DNA of 64,000 nucleotides from an uncultured Sulfitobacter sp. GTDB taxonomy: Bacteria; Pseudomonadota; Alphaproteobacteria; Rhodobacterales; Rhodobacteraceae. The notes below the pieces were generated by a model. It ran no database searches. It worked only from the letters and a program-made list of their open reading frames with translations, and was not told the origin of the DNA. The stretch spans positions 369,008 to 433,007 of the forward strand of contig CAJJCJ010000006.1 in the NCBI GenBank assembly GCA_905182645.1. The letters are read 5' to 3'. Made by a program: the position numbers and the translations under genes. Of the stretch, positions 21,032 through 31,900 are shown in pieces (within the stretch, counting starts at the first letter, position 1; each line of letters begins with the position of its first letter).

Positions 21032-21951
21032 CGCGCTCTATCCTTCAACACATTCACATGGGCGGCGGCACTGGCCCCCAAAGCTGGCAAATCATACCCG
21101 CCCTCAAGGCTGGATACCACCCGCCCTTCGCAATGACGATCCGCCAGATCACACAGTTTTTCTGTGACCCAAGTAAAGTCAGCCTCCACCAAATTCATCC
21201 CCGCCAATGGATCATCTGAATGTGCATCAAATCCGGCCGATATGATGATAAGTTGCGGGGCAAATGCATCAACGCGTGGCAGCACGACCTGCTCCATCAC
21301 ATCACGAAACGCTTTTGATCCGGCACCATCAGGCAGCGGGCAGTTCAACACATTGCCAACACCAGTCTCGTGCGCAGCACCAGTTCCCGGATACAGCGGC
21401 ATCTGGTGGGTCGAACAAAACAGAATACGCGGGTCGTCTTCGACCAAATCTTGGGTGCCATTGCCGTGGTGGACATCAAAATCCACGATAGCAACGCAGT
21501 CCAAGCCATGATGCTCTAGCGCATGTTTGGCGGCAATCGCGACATTGCCAAAGAAACAGAACCCCATCGGCGTCTCACGCTCGGCATGATGACCCGGCGG
21601 GCGCATGGCAACAAACGCATTTGGTGCGTCGCCACCCAACACCATATCAACCGCACGGACCACGCCACCAACACAGCGGAACGCGGCCTCCAATGTGCCA
21701 ACAGACATATGCGTATCAGCATCCAACGACCGCCAACCCTCATCAGGGGCAGCATCGCGCAGCGCGGCAATATGTGCGGCAGGATGGGCGCGTAGAATAT
21801 CGTCCTCGGCGCCCAGCGGCGCGGTCACACGGTGCAAATCCATCGCCTTAAGCGCGCCCAAAACTGCATCCAATCGGGCCACCTGCTCAGGATGACCTGG
21901 CAGGGTTACATGATCAAAACACGCATCATGTGTCACAAGTGCTGTGCGCAT
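21028..21951 (-). CDS. Histone deacetylase family protein
   Basis: RPPGHHAERETPMGFCFFGNVAIAAKHAL, VAIVDFDVHHGNGTQDLVEDDPRILFCSTHQMPLYPGTG, LIIISAGFDAHSDDPL. Confidence 0.92.
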   Translation of the reverse strand: MRTALVTHDACFDHVTLPGHPEQVARLDAVLGALKAMDLHRVTAPLGAEDDILRAHPAAHIAALRDAAPDEGWRSLDADTHMSVGTLEAAFRCVGGVVRAVDMVLGGDAPNAFVAMRPPGHHAERETPMGFCFFGNVAIAAKHALEHHGLDCVAIVDFDVHHGNGTQDLVEDDPRILFCSTHQMPLYPGTGAAHETGVGNVLNCPLPDGAGSKAFRDVMEQVVLPRVDAFAPQLIIISAGFDAHSDDPLAGMNLVEADFTWVTEKLCDLADRHCEGRVVSSLEGGYDLPALGASAAAHVNVLKDRAR

Positions 21952-21975
21952 ATTTCACCTCGTTAGTATGAATTT

Positions 21976-22686
21976 CTAGGCAGCGCCGGTATCAGGCGCA
22001 AGCATATACCCCTCACCACGGACAGTCTGCAAATAGCGCGGCTGCTTTGGGTCAACCTCGATCTTGCGACGCAAACGGGTGATCTGAACATCAACAGCAC
22101 GTTCCTGGGTCTGGCTTCCCGACCGAGACAGTTCCTCGACCAATTTTGCACGACTAACAGGGACAGCAGGCTGGCTGGAAAAGATGCGCATCAACTGACC
22201 CTCAGTGGCAGTCAGGCGAACTTGGGTATCATCACGCCACATCTCACCGCGCTCAATATCATAGCGCACAGGACCAAGGTTAAGAACCCGAGGCGCAACA
22301 ATCGTAGGTTCCGCCGCTGGGACACGGCGCAAAATCGCGTTGATACGTAACAACAATTCCTTTGGCTCAAACGGCTTGGCCAGATAATCATCAGCGCCCG
22401 CCTCAAGGCCAGAAATCCGGTCGCCGGTCTCGCCCTTAGCAGTCAGCAACATAATCGGCGTTGTGATCGTTTTGCGCAGATCACGGCACAACGTCATGCC
22501 ATCCTCACCGGGCATCATCACATCAAGGACGATCAGATCAAACTCCAGCCCCGCCAAAATACGGCGGGCATGGGCGGCGTCACGGGCGGTGGATACCAAA
22601 AATCCGGACCGCATCAAAAACTTTTGCAACAGACCGCGAATGCGCTCGTCATCGTCAACAATCAACAGGTGCGCGTCATCTGCCAT
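21976..22686 (-). CDS. petR: OmpR-family response regulator, PetR-like
   Basis: Receiver LLIVDDDERIRGLLQKFLM...DLIVLDVMMPGEDG...LLTAKGETGD, OmpR-type DNA-binding domain. Paired with a MarR-family gene as in petP-petR. Confidence 0.8.
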   Translation of the reverse strand: MADDAHLLIVDDDERIRGLLQKFLMRSGFLVSTARDAAHARRILAGLEFDLIVLDVMMPGEDGMTLCRDLRKTITTPIMLLTAKGETGDRISGLEAGADDYLAKPFEPKELLLRINAILRRVPAAEPTIVAPRVLNLGPVRYDIERGEMWRDDTQVRLTATEGQLMRIFSSQPAVPVSRAKLVEELSRSGSQTQERAVDVQITRLRRKIEVDPKQPRYLQTVRGEGYMLAPDTGAA

Positions 22687-23192
22687 CAGTCTGTCCTATC
22701 CTTTATGGCCACGTAATGGTGGCGCATATCCTCATCCATCATGGCCTCTAGGACCTCGCGAAACCCTGCTACCGCCTCAGGTCCTGCACGGCGGTACGCA
22801 CTGCGCATCCGGTCCCGTTGGGCATTCGACAATTCACGCTCCAGCGCGGCACCCACATCGGTTAAATGCAAATGACGCTCACGCTTGTCCGCACGGCCCA
22901 CTGTAGACGATACCAAACCGTCTGCAATCAACGTGCGCAAGACACGATTAAGCGATTGTTTTGTAACGCCCAGAATGTTCAGCAGGTTATTGACCGTCGT
23001 GCCAGGGCTGCGATGAATGAAATGCACAGCGCGGTGATGGGCGCGCCCGTACGCTTTGGTCTGCAAAATGCGATCAGGATCAGCCGTAAACCCGCGATAT
23101 GCAAAGAACATCGCCTCAATGCCTTTGCGGACTTGTTCGTCGGTCAGAAACAACAGACTCTGGCCGCTTTGTGATTGTCCGCCCTGCGACAT
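22686..23192 (-). CDS. petP: MarR-family transcriptional regulator, PetP-like
   Basis: MSQGGQSQSGQSLLFLTDEQVRKGIEAMFFAYRGFTADPDRIL...LLNILGVTKQSLNRVLRTLIADGLVSSTVGRADKRERHLHLTDVG. Start at 23192. Confidence 0.8.
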   Translation of the reverse strand: MSQGGQSQSGQSLLFLTDEQVRKGIEAMFFAYRGFTADPDRILQTKAYGRAHHRAVHFIHRSPGTTVNNLLNILGVTKQSLNRVLRTLIADGLVSSTVGRADKRERHLHLTDVGAALERELSNAQRDRMRSAYRRAGPEAVAGFREVLEAMMDEDMRHHYVAIKDRTD

Positions 23193-23240
23193 CGCATGCG
23201 TCCCCTCTTTAAATGCTGACACAACAATACGTCAGCTTTG

Positions 23241-23269
23241 TTGACATTCCAAGCCGTACTCGGTATCGA
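23241..23269 (+). promoter_or_regulatory. Candidate sigma70-type promoter for ilvE with an overlapping short palindrome
   Basis: TTGACA (23241-23246), 17-nt spacer, TATCGA (23264-23269); GTCAGCTTTGTTGAC (23231-23245) overlaps the -35 box. Confidence 0.35.
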
Positions 23270-23346
23270 TTCTCACAAATAGCGTAACTTTATGTCCGAA
23301 ACGGACCTTACTACGTAACAAATGCAAATTCAAATAGGAGGCTGCA

Positions 23347-24216
23347 ATGACTGCTGCATATGATGACCGCGATGGAAAAATATGGATGGACGGCAAACTT
23401 GTCGACTGGCGCGACGCCAATGTGCACATCCTGACGCATGCAATGCACTACGCCTCCTCGGTATTCGAGGGCGAGCGGTGCTACGACAGCAAGATTTTCC
23501 TTAGTGAAAAGCACTCTGAACGGCTGCACGCCTCCGCGAAACACCTCGACTTTGAAATCCCGTATTCCGTTGCGCAAATCGAGGCCGCCAAACGCGCAGC
23601 CCTCGATGCAAACGGCCTGAAAGACGCCTATGTGCGCCCCGTTGCATGGCGCGGATCTGGAACAGACATGGGCGTCGCCGCCACTGCAAACCCTGTGCAT
23701 CTGGCCATCGCCGTTTGGGAATGGGGTGCCTATTACGGCGACGCAAAAACCAAAGGCGCGAAACTTGACATCGCCAAATGGAAACGCCCGTCACCAGAAT
23801 GCGCACCATCCCAAGCCAAGGCCGCCGGTCTGTACATGATCGCAACCCTATCCAAGCACGCAGCAGAAGCCAAAGGCTGCTCTGACGCGCTGATGTTCGA
23901 CTATCGCGGCTACGTGGCCGAAGCGACAGGGGCAAACATGTTCTTCGTCAAAGACGGCGAAGTGCACACACCAACGCCCGACGCTTTCCTCAACGGCCTG
24001 ACCCGTCAAACGGTCATCGGCATGTTGGAAAAGAAAGGCATCAACGTGATTGAGCGGCACATCATGCCCGAAGAACTGGAAACCTTCGAGCAATGCTGGC
24101 TCACAGGCTCCGCCGCCGAAGTCACCCCCGTAGGCCAAATCGGCGACTACAATTTTGAAGTAGGAGCACTCGCCATCGAGATGGCCGCCGACTACGAAAA
24201 GCTTGTTCGTGCATAA
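23347..24216 (+). CDS. ilvE: Branched-chain amino acid aminotransferase
   Basis: VHILTHAMHYASSVFEGERCYDSKIFLSEKHSERLHASAKHL...YMIATLSKHAAEAKGCSDALMFDYRGYVAEATGANMFFVKDG; RBS-like AGGAGG upstream. Confidence 0.93.
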   Translation: MTAAYDDRDGKIWMDGKLVDWRDANVHILTHAMHYASSVFEGERCYDSKIFLSEKHSERLHASAKHLDFEIPYSVAQIEAAKRAALDANGLKDAYVRPVAWRGSGTDMGVAATANPVHLAIAVWEWGAYYGDAKTKGAKLDIAKWKRPSPECAPSQAKAAGLYMIATLSKHAAEAKGCSDALMFDYRGYVAEATGANMFFVKDGEVHTPTPDAFLNGLTRQTVIGMLEKKGINVIERHIMPEELETFEQCWLTGSAAEVTPVGQIGDYNFEVGALAIEMAADYEKLVRA

Positions 24217-24222
24217 AAAACT

Positions 24223-24244
24223 GGGGCGCTGCAGCGCCCCTTTT
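24223..24244 (+). terminator. Rho-independent terminator after ilvE
   Basis: Perfect GC-rich hairpin GGGGCGCTGCAGCGCCCC followed by TTTT, 7 bp after the ilvE stop. Confidence 0.85.
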
Positions 24245-24400
24245 AATCTCAGACGTCATTAAATGCATCATGAGACAACTGAAATTCAGCATCGAACTTC
24301 TGCGCGAAATTGGCTTTAGTCGCCATTACGAAAAGAAAAGAAGTATTTCCAACGCTGCATTGAGTCCAAATCGCCTCGCTTTTTTCCAAATACTCAAATC

Positions 24401-25324
24401 TTACTTCCCCCCAACATGCCCCATCGCCTTACGCTGCTGCGCGCGCTGCAACCCAAGCACCCGCTCGCGCCAAATAATCAGCACACCAGCCAGAATAACA
24501 ATCCCAGCACCCAGCAACATCGTCCCCGTCGGCACTTCGTCAAACACGAAATACCCGATGATCAGCGCCAAAATCATCGACGCATAATCAAACGGCGCGA
24601 CCAATGATGCGTCGGCATAGCGGTAACTCGACGTCAGGAATATCTGCCCCAAGCCGCCCAGCAATCCCGCCATGATCAGCATCGCAGCGACGCCCACCGA
24701 TGGCATCGCCCAGCCCCAAGGCAAGGTGCACAGCGCCAGCACCGCGGACGTGATCGAAAACCAAAATACGATCGCCGCCGTGCCCTCAGTCTGGACCAAT
24801 TTACGTACAAACACTTGGGCCAAGGCCGCAAACACAGCGCCCATCAGCACAACAACCGCGCCCAATGTCTCGCCGGTCGACAAGCCCGCACCAATTGACA
24901 GTCGCGGCGACAAAACGATCAATACCCCGATCATGCCAAGCAACACAGCCGACAGGCGGTAAACTCCAACCTTTTCATTCAAAAACATCGACGCAAACAC
25001 AACCACCAACAACGGCGCGGCATAACCAATCGCGGTCACCTCCGGCAGCGGCAACAAACCCAATCCGGTGAACCCAAGACCCATCGCAGACGTCCCTAGC
25101 AACCCACGCCAGAAATGGCCCACAGGGTTCGGCGTCTTCCATCCACTGCGCAATTCGCCGCGCATTGCCAACCATCCCAAGATGACAGGAAGCGCGAAAA
25201 ACGATCTGAAAAATACCGCCTGCCCCGGTGGTACTTCCACGGATGCAGCCTTGATGAAACTGGCCATGAACATGAACAAACAGACGGCCATAACTTTGAA
25301 CATAATACCACGAAGCGGCTGCAT
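24401..25324 (-). CDS. DMT-family (EamA) transporter
   Basis: About 10 hydrophobic segments; MQPLRGIMFKVMAVCLFMFMASFIKAASVEVPPGQAVFFRSFFALPV.... Confidence 0.85.
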   Translation of the reverse strand: MQPLRGIMFKVMAVCLFMFMASFIKAASVEVPPGQAVFFRSFFALPVILGWLAMRGELRSGWKTPNPVGHFWRGLLGTSAMGLGFTGLGLLPLPEVTAIGYAAPLLVVVFASMFLNEKVGVYRLSAVLLGMIGVLIVLSPRLSIGAGLSTGETLGAVVVLMGAVFAALAQVFVRKLVQTEGTAAIVFWFSITSAVLALCTLPWGWAMPSVGVAAMLIMAGLLGGLGQIFLTSSYRYADASLVAPFDYASMILALIIGYFVFDEVPTGTMLLGAGIVILAGVLIIWRERVLGLQRAQQRKAMGHVGGK

Positions 25325-25326
25325 GA

Positions 25327-26382
25327 TTAATCTTCCTTCAATTGAGAAACAGCCCAGCGCGCAGCATCACAAACAGCCTCATCAGGATCATACAACAGCG
25401 GTAAAACCGACTCTAACAATGCCTTTTCGCCAGAATTCCCAATCGCATACAGCACATTGCGCACAAACCGATCACGGCCAATCCGCTTTATCGGCGATCC
25501 CGAATACCGCAACCGAAACGCGGCATCATCCAACGCCGCCAATTCAGCCAACGGCGGGGCCAACACATCATCGCGTGCATCATATTTGGCATCACGGGCA
25601 GCAACCGCAAATTTGTTCCACGGACACACCGCCAAACAATCATCGCAGCCGTAAATCCGGTTGCCCATCTTGGTCCGCAACTCCAGATCAACGGGACCCT
25701 TATGCTCAATCGTCAAATACGAGATACAGCGACGCGCATCCAAACGGTAAGGTTCCGGAAACGCATCCGTCGGGCATACATCCAAACAAGCCGTACAAGA
25801 CCCACAATGGCTGACTTCGCTCTTATTAGTGTCGAATTCCAGCGTCGTGAAAATCGCACCAAGGAAAAACCAAGACCCCAAATCGCGACCCAGCAGGTTG
25901 GTATGCTTGCCCTGCCAACCCAGCCCAGCCGCCTGCGCCAGCGGCTTTTCCATCACCGGAGCCGTATCTACAAACACCTTAATTTGGGCATCCGGTTCCT
26001 GCTCGATCAGCCAACGACCAACACGCTTTAGGCGCTTTTTAAGGACATCATGATAATCACAGCCATGGGCATAAACCGATATGGCAGCACGGTCACGCCG
26101 CTCCAAAACTGCCAGCGGATCATGATCAGGGGTATATGGTTCGGCCAGCATAATGACGGTACGGGCCTCTGGCCATAACGCGGACGGATCACCGCGCCAC
26201 GCCATGCGGTCCGCCATCCACGCCATCTGACCGTGCATGCCAGCAGCCACAAACGCAGCCAACCGATCTGGCAATTCGGGCAGGCCATCAGGGCGGCAAA
26301 AACCAACTTTGGCAAAGCCCGCGTCAGTGGCAAAACTGACCAGCCGGTGCTTCAGGTCCACCGTTTGATCAGACCCCGGCAT
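25327..26382 (-). CDS. queG: Epoxyqueuosine reductase
   Basis: Two 4Fe-4S clusters ([30 protein letters not shown]), [20 protein letters not shown]-terminal HEAT-like region. Confidence 0.93.
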   Translation of the reverse strand: MPGSDQTVDLKHRLVSFATDAGFAKVGFCRPDGLPELPDRLAAFVAAGMHGQMAWMADRMAWRGDPSALWPEARTVIMLAEPYTPDHDPLAVLERRDRAAISVYAHGCDYHDVLKKRLKRVGRWLIEQEPDAQIKVFVDTAPVMEKPLAQAAGLGWQGKHTNLLGRDLGSWFFLGAIFTTLEFDTNKSEVSHCGSCTACLDVCPTDAFPEPYRLDARRCISYLTIEHKGPVDLELRTKMGNRIYGCDDCLAVCPWNKFAVAARDAKYDARDDVLAPPLAELAALDDAAFRLRYSGSPIKRIGRDRFVRNVLYAIGNSGEKALLESVLPLLYDPDEAVCDAARWAVSQLKED

Positions 26383-26388
26383 CTGCGC

Positions 26389-27054
26389 TTAAAAATCAAG
26401 ATCAGCATAATGGCGCGCTGGTAAAAAGCCCGACACCTGATCCGCCAACAACGACCGAAATGCAGGGCGAGATTTAATCTTGGCATACCAATCTTTGACA
26501 ACCTCGGAACGGTTCCAATCAACGTCCGACGTATAATCCAAACACGACAACTGGGCGGCTGCTGCGAAATCAGCAAGCGACATATCATTGCCCGCCAACC
26601 AACGGCGCTGATCCAGCAACATGGCCATATAATCGAGGTGATATTTGATCGCCTTGGACCCAGCTTTGACATTCGCACTATCAGGATATCCGGTGCCCAT
26701 AATTTTGCGGAACACACGTTCACCCAGCAACTTTGACGTCACTTCAGCGTGGAACTTATCATCAAACCAAGCAACCAAACGGCGAACTTCATACCGGTCC
26801 TCAGCAGATTTTGGCAGCAACGACGGAGTCGGAAACGCCTCTTCCAGATACTCACAAATCGCAGTGCTATCAGCAAACGTACTGTTGCCCATTTTCAAGA
26901 TCGGGACTTTGCCAGCCGGATTGCGGCGCAGGAAATCAGCATCCTGTTCCCAATACCGTTCTTCGACCAATTCAACCTCGATCTTCTTTTCGGCCAACGA
27001 CAACCGAACTTTGCGCGAAAACGGGGAAAGCGGGAAATGATATAAACGGTTCAT
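26389..27054 (-). CDS. Glutathione S-transferase family protein
   Basis: MNRLYHFPLSPFSRKVRLSLAEKKIEVELVEERYWEQDADFLRRNPAGKVPILKMGNSTFADSTAICEYLEE. Confidence 0.9.
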   Translation of the reverse strand: MNRLYHFPLSPFSRKVRLSLAEKKIEVELVEERYWEQDADFLRRNPAGKVPILKMGNSTFADSTAICEYLEEAFPTPSLLPKSAEDRYEVRRLVAWFDDKFHAEVTSKLLGERVFRKIMGTGYPDSANVKAGSKAIKYHLDYMAMLLDQRRWLAGNDMSLADFAAAAQLSCLDYTSDVDWNRSEVVKDWYAKIKSRPAFRSLLADQVSGFLPARHYADLDF

Positions 27055-27123
27055 ATGCAGTGCACTTTGTTGAAAACGGGTCCCTCTTCAATGCCGCAAG
27101 AGGGGACGCGTTTCAATGGGCGA

Positions 27124-27858
27124 TCAGTCAGTAAAGCAATCCGCGCGGCCATCCACCGCAATTGTCGCAGCGCCATCCATGATGCTTGAACTGCGTTTAC
27201 GCAGATATCTGATGGGATTGGCCGCGTCACGTCCCTTGGGGTTCGGCAATACAGACGCCAGCCTTGCGGCTTGCACAGGCGAAAGATCAGCAGCATCAAC
27301 GTTGAAATAATGCTGGGCCGCAGCCTGCACGCCAAACACGCCTTCGTCGAACTCGGCAACATTCAGATACAGCTCGAGAATACGACGTTTGGTCCAAATG
27401 ATCTCAGAAATCGGTGTCCACAATGCCTCGACAGATTTGCGGACCCAACTGCGCCCCTGCCAAAGGAAGACGTTTTTCACAACTTGCTGACTAATAGTTG
27501 ACGCACCGCGATTTGCGCCGGCTTCCAACGCGGCCTCGATCGCTTTGACATCCAAACCCCAATGCAGACAGAAATTCGCATCCTCTGCGGCAACAACCGA
27601 CCGCGCCATCACAGGGGCGATTTGTTCCATCGGGACCCAATCACGATCCAACGGCCCAAGACGGATACGCTCAGACATCAAATAGATCGACGTCGGCGGA
27701 TTGATCACGCCAAACAACAACGTCAAGGCCACGACAACAGCGGCACCCACCAAAAGCGCACGCAATATCCATTTCACCAAAAACCGAATGGGCCTTGGGC
27801 GCTGAAACCTTACCTTCTTTGGCGTGGTTTTACCTTTTGATCGCTGATTCTTGGCCAT
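27124..27858 (-). CDS. mtgA: Monofunctional biosynthetic peptidoglycan transglycosylase
   Basis: GT51 motifs VVAAEDANFCLHWGLD, RGASTISQQVVKNVFLWQGRSWVRKSVEALWTPISEIIWTKRRILELYLNVAEFDEGVFG. Confidence 0.92.
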   Translation of the reverse strand: MAKNQRSKGKTTPKKVRFQRPRPIRFLVKWILRALLVGAAVVVALTLLFGVINPPTSIYLMSERIRLGPLDRDWVPMEQIAPVMARSVVAAEDANFCLHWGLDVKAIEAALEAGANRGASTISQQVVKNVFLWQGRSWVRKSVEALWTPISEIIWTKRRILELYLNVAEFDEGVFGVQAAAQHYFNVDAADLSPVQAARLASVLPNPKGRDAANPIRYLRKRSSSIMDGAATIAVDGRADCFTD

Positions 27859-27889
27859 TGTTGTTATAAGTCACGCCATACAGATCACG

Positions 27890-28837
27890 TCAAGCAGCGC
27901 GAAATATGGGGCGCAACACTTGGGCATCCCGACGCCGAACCTGCGGTCGTGCCAACGTTGTCTCTGACGCCTGATCAATACGCAAATCAGGAAAAAGCCA
28001 GAGCAATTCTGCTTGGGTAAGATGTGCACAATCAGTCTCTAACTGGGCCTTATCGACGAAAAAGCTTTCGGACAAAGCTCCGGCGCCCCAAACGATCTCG
28101 TGTTGATCAAACAGCAAATGAACATATGTGACGTGACCGGACGGCGCGCGCCTGATTGTCGTGTCATTGATCATGCCAACAGCGGGCACCAATACAGAAT
28201 CTTCGGCAAAGTATAGTTGGGCACACCACCCAGCGAGGTATATCCGGTGCTCTGGTGACACCAAAAGTAGTTCTGTGCTGTCGATTGCGCCGACCTCAAA
28301 CCGAATAGGCGCGTGGTCACCAGTTGCGCAAAACTTTTCACTGCTTACCGCGCGAACTGGCTGTAGCCCGTGATCAAGCGTCAGCACCTCATCACCAACG
28401 CGCAACCCTTCCACTGGAATTCGGCCCTTTGCGGTGTCAATTAACGTGCCCGTGACAAAACAAACCGGTGGCGGCGTTGGCGACAGATCACCAACCGTCA
28501 GTTGTGTGTTGCCGTTCTGAAGATTTGCCACCCCATCGCCATCGTAATCCATATCGAGAGCAAACGTTTCAAAAGTACCATCAACCATGTCAATTTTGAT
28601 GAATCCAGCGACCTGATCGCTATCTCCGCGGACTTCGCCATAGCCCAGAAACTCATAACTTAGAAAGGTGACGCCGCCATCCAGCGATACAAATCCGCCG
28701 GATTGCGCAATACCCCAAACGTCGTCAACGTCTTGGAACACCATGTCCATGGTTTGTCCTTTGACAATATTGATGCCCCAGCCAGAAGATGCAGGGTCAC
28801 CGTTCACGTCCTGCGCGGTATACGAAAAGTCTGCCAT
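27890..28837 (-). CDS. Hint (hedgehog/intein-like) domain protein
   Basis: VCFVTGTLIDTAKGRIPVEGLRVGDEVLTLDHGLQPVRAV...LLVSPEHRIYLAGWCAQLYFAEDSVLVPAVGMIN. Confidence 0.8.
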   Translation of the reverse strand: MADFSYTAQDVNGDPASSGWGINIVKGQTMDMVFQDVDDVWGIAQSGGFVSLDGGVTFLSYEFLGYGEVRGDSDQVAGFIKIDMVDGTFETFALDMDYDGDGVANLQNGNTQLTVGDLSPTPPPVCFVTGTLIDTAKGRIPVEGLRVGDEVLTLDHGLQPVRAVSSEKFCATGDHAPIRFEVGAIDSTELLLVSPEHRIYLAGWCAQLYFAEDSVLVPAVGMINDTTIRRAPSGHVTYVHLLFDQHEIVWGAGALSESFFVDKAQLETDCAHLTQAELLWLFPDLRIDQASETTLARPQVRRRDAQVLRPIFRAA

Positions 28838-28976
28838 TTACGCCTCAAAAGGGTCTTTGACCCATTATTTTAAACCCATCTTTATGTGGGTCCCTTTCAG
28901 GATATGGCAGAAACAAGCCAACAATGTGGCAGACTGCCTTTTTTCGGACCCACCGCGCCGCAGCGGGCCCAAAATA

Positions 28977-31900
28977 TCACTCCGCCAGTATTGCAGCCTG
29001 CTCAATCGACAGAGGTGCCGGCAAATGCACCAACATTTCCGTCGGGCAAATCTGCACAAAATTGGACTTCTCAATGTCCCAATGCTGCAAAATATCAGCA
29101 GCTTTGCGGCTGCCAGTCTCAGTCAAATGACGCTGCACCAGCGCCTTAAGTTGGCTCATCCAATGCGGGACAGTGACCGCGTTTGTCACCAGCGTTTCCA
29201 TATTGATCAGATCAGCGGTCTCGCCCTTAGGATCATAAATATATGCCATACCGCCCGTCATACCAGCGCCAAAGTTGGCCCCAATTGACCCAAGGATAAC
29301 AGCCACACCACCAGTCATATATTCACAACCATTGGTGCCGCAGCCTTCAATTACCACCGACGCGCCAGAGTTACGCACAGCAAATCTCTCGCCCGCGCGA
29401 CCTGCAGCAAACAAGAATCCATCGGTAGCACCATACAAAACCGTGTTGCCAATGATCGTGTTCTCAGACGCAACAAGCGGACTGCTCATCGGCGGACGCA
29501 CAACAATCGTACCCCCCGATAGACCCTTACCAACGTAATCATTGGCATCACCTGACACCTCTAACTTCAGCCCAGGGGCGGCAAATGCACCCAAAGATTG
29601 GCCAGCAGATCCACGTAACTTCACCGTCAAATGGTCAGGCTGCAAATCGTTGCGCATCCCAAATTTCTGCACAATATGGCTTGATGTGCGGGTACCAACA
29701 GTACGCAGCGTGTTCTGCACCGCATAATCCAACTGCATCTTTTCACCGTCATTCAGGAACCGTGCGGCATCCTGAACGATCTGCGCATCCAGCGTATCGT
29801 CCACAGGATTGCGCTCCTTATCGCGGTTATAAACAATGGATTTCGACCCATCGACCGTGATCAACAGCGGGTTCAAATCCAGATCATCCAGATGCGCCGA
29901 CCCACGGCTCACTTGCGTCAGCAAATCAGCGCGGCCAATCACATCATCCAAAGAACGGGCACCAATCGATGCCAAAATCTCGCGGACTTCGGTGGCATAA
30001 AACGTGATCAGATTGACCACTTTATCGGCATTGCCAGTGAACTTTTCGCGCAACGCATCGTCTTGCGTACAGACGCCAACAGGGCAGGTATTCGACTGAC
30101 ATTGACGGACCATAATACAGCCCATCGCTATCAACGCTGCAGTACCAATCCCGTATTCCTCGGCGCCCAACATGGCGGCGACAACAATGTCACGGCCCGT
30201 GCGCAAACCACCATCGGTGCGCAACGTGATCCGTTCGCGCAGGTTGTTCATCGCAAGCACCTGATGGGCTTCCGTCAGACCCATTTCCCACGGCAAACCA
30301 GCATACTTAATCGACGTACCCGGCGACGCACCTGTGCCACCGTTGTGACCAGAAATCAGGATAATATCAGCCTTTGCCTTGGCAACGCCTGCGGCAATCG
30401 TGCCAATACCAGATGACGCCACCAGCTTAACCGTCACCTTACAGCGCGGGTTGATCTGCTTAAGATCGTAAATCAGCTGGGCCAAATCCTCGATCGAATA
30501 GATATCGTGGTGCGGCGGTGGTGAAATCAACGTCACACCCTTGGTCGAATGGCGCAGCTTGGCAATCAGGTCAGTGACCTTCATCCCCGGCAACTGTCCA
30601 CCCTCACCAGGCTTGGCACCCTGCGCAACCTTAATCTCCAGCTCTTCACAAGCCAGCAAATATTCAGCCGTTACGCCAAAGCGACCCGACGCAACTTGCT
30701 TAATCTTAGCGCTGGCATTGTCGCCATTGGCGTCCGGCGTGAAATCATCAGGGCTCTCGCCACCTTCACCACTATCCGACTTTGCGCCAATACGGTTCAT
30801 CGCAATCGACAACGTCCGATGAGCCTCTGGTGACAGCGCACCAAGCGACATACCCGGCGTGACAAAACGCTTACGAATGGCCGTAATAGACTCTACTTCT
30901 TCGATTGGAACAGCCGTGCCCATCGGTTTAATCGCTAGCAAATCGCGCAGGTGAATAGGTGGGTTGGCCTGCATAGATTTCGAATACTGCTGCCACATCC
31001 GGTATGACGCGTTGGTGCAGGCGGCCTGCAGCATATGCATGGTCTGGGCTTCCCACGCGTGCTTTTCACCCGACCGACGAGACTTGTAAAAACCACCCAT
31101 CGGCAACACGTCAGTCTGACCTTCCCAACCACGGGCATGAACCTCTTCGGTTTTGGTTTGAATGCCGTTGGTACCGATGCCCGAAATGCGGCTTTGCATC
31201 CCTGGGAAATACTCGGCAACCATCGCACGCGACAGGCCAACAGCTTCAAAATTCAAACCGCCGCGATAAGACGACAAGACACTAATGCCCATCTTTGACA
31301 TGATTTTCAGCAGGCCAGCATTGACTGCCGCACGGTAACGACGGACCGCATCAAGCAACGTGCCATCTATCAAACCGCGCTCCACGCGATTGGCAATGCT
31401 GTCTAAAGCCAAATAAGCATTTACAGTTGTCGCGCCAGAGCCGATCAGCACGGCAAAGTAATGCGGATCAACACATTCAGCAGACCGCACGTTGATCGAA
31501 CAGAAAGTACGCAATCCCTTGGCAGTCAGCCCGGAATGCACAGCACTTGTCGCCAAAATCATAGGCATACCAACGCGGGTTTCCGACTGATGTTGATCGG
31601 TCAAAACGATGTGACCAGACCCAGACGAAACAGCATCCGCAGCTTCGGCGCGGATACGTTCCAGACCCTGTTGCAGGGCGCCGGCGCCTTTGCCAAACGT
31701 ACAATCAATGACCGTCACGCTTTCGCCAAAGTGGTTCATCATCTCGTCAAATTCAGCGTTCGCCACAAACGGGCTTTCTAGCTGCAAAATCTGGGTCTGC
31801 GACCCATCTTCATCAAGCACGTTCTTAAGGTTCCCAAAGCGGGTCTTAAGGCTCATCACACGGCTTTCGCGCAAGCTGTCAATCGGCGGATTCGTGACTT

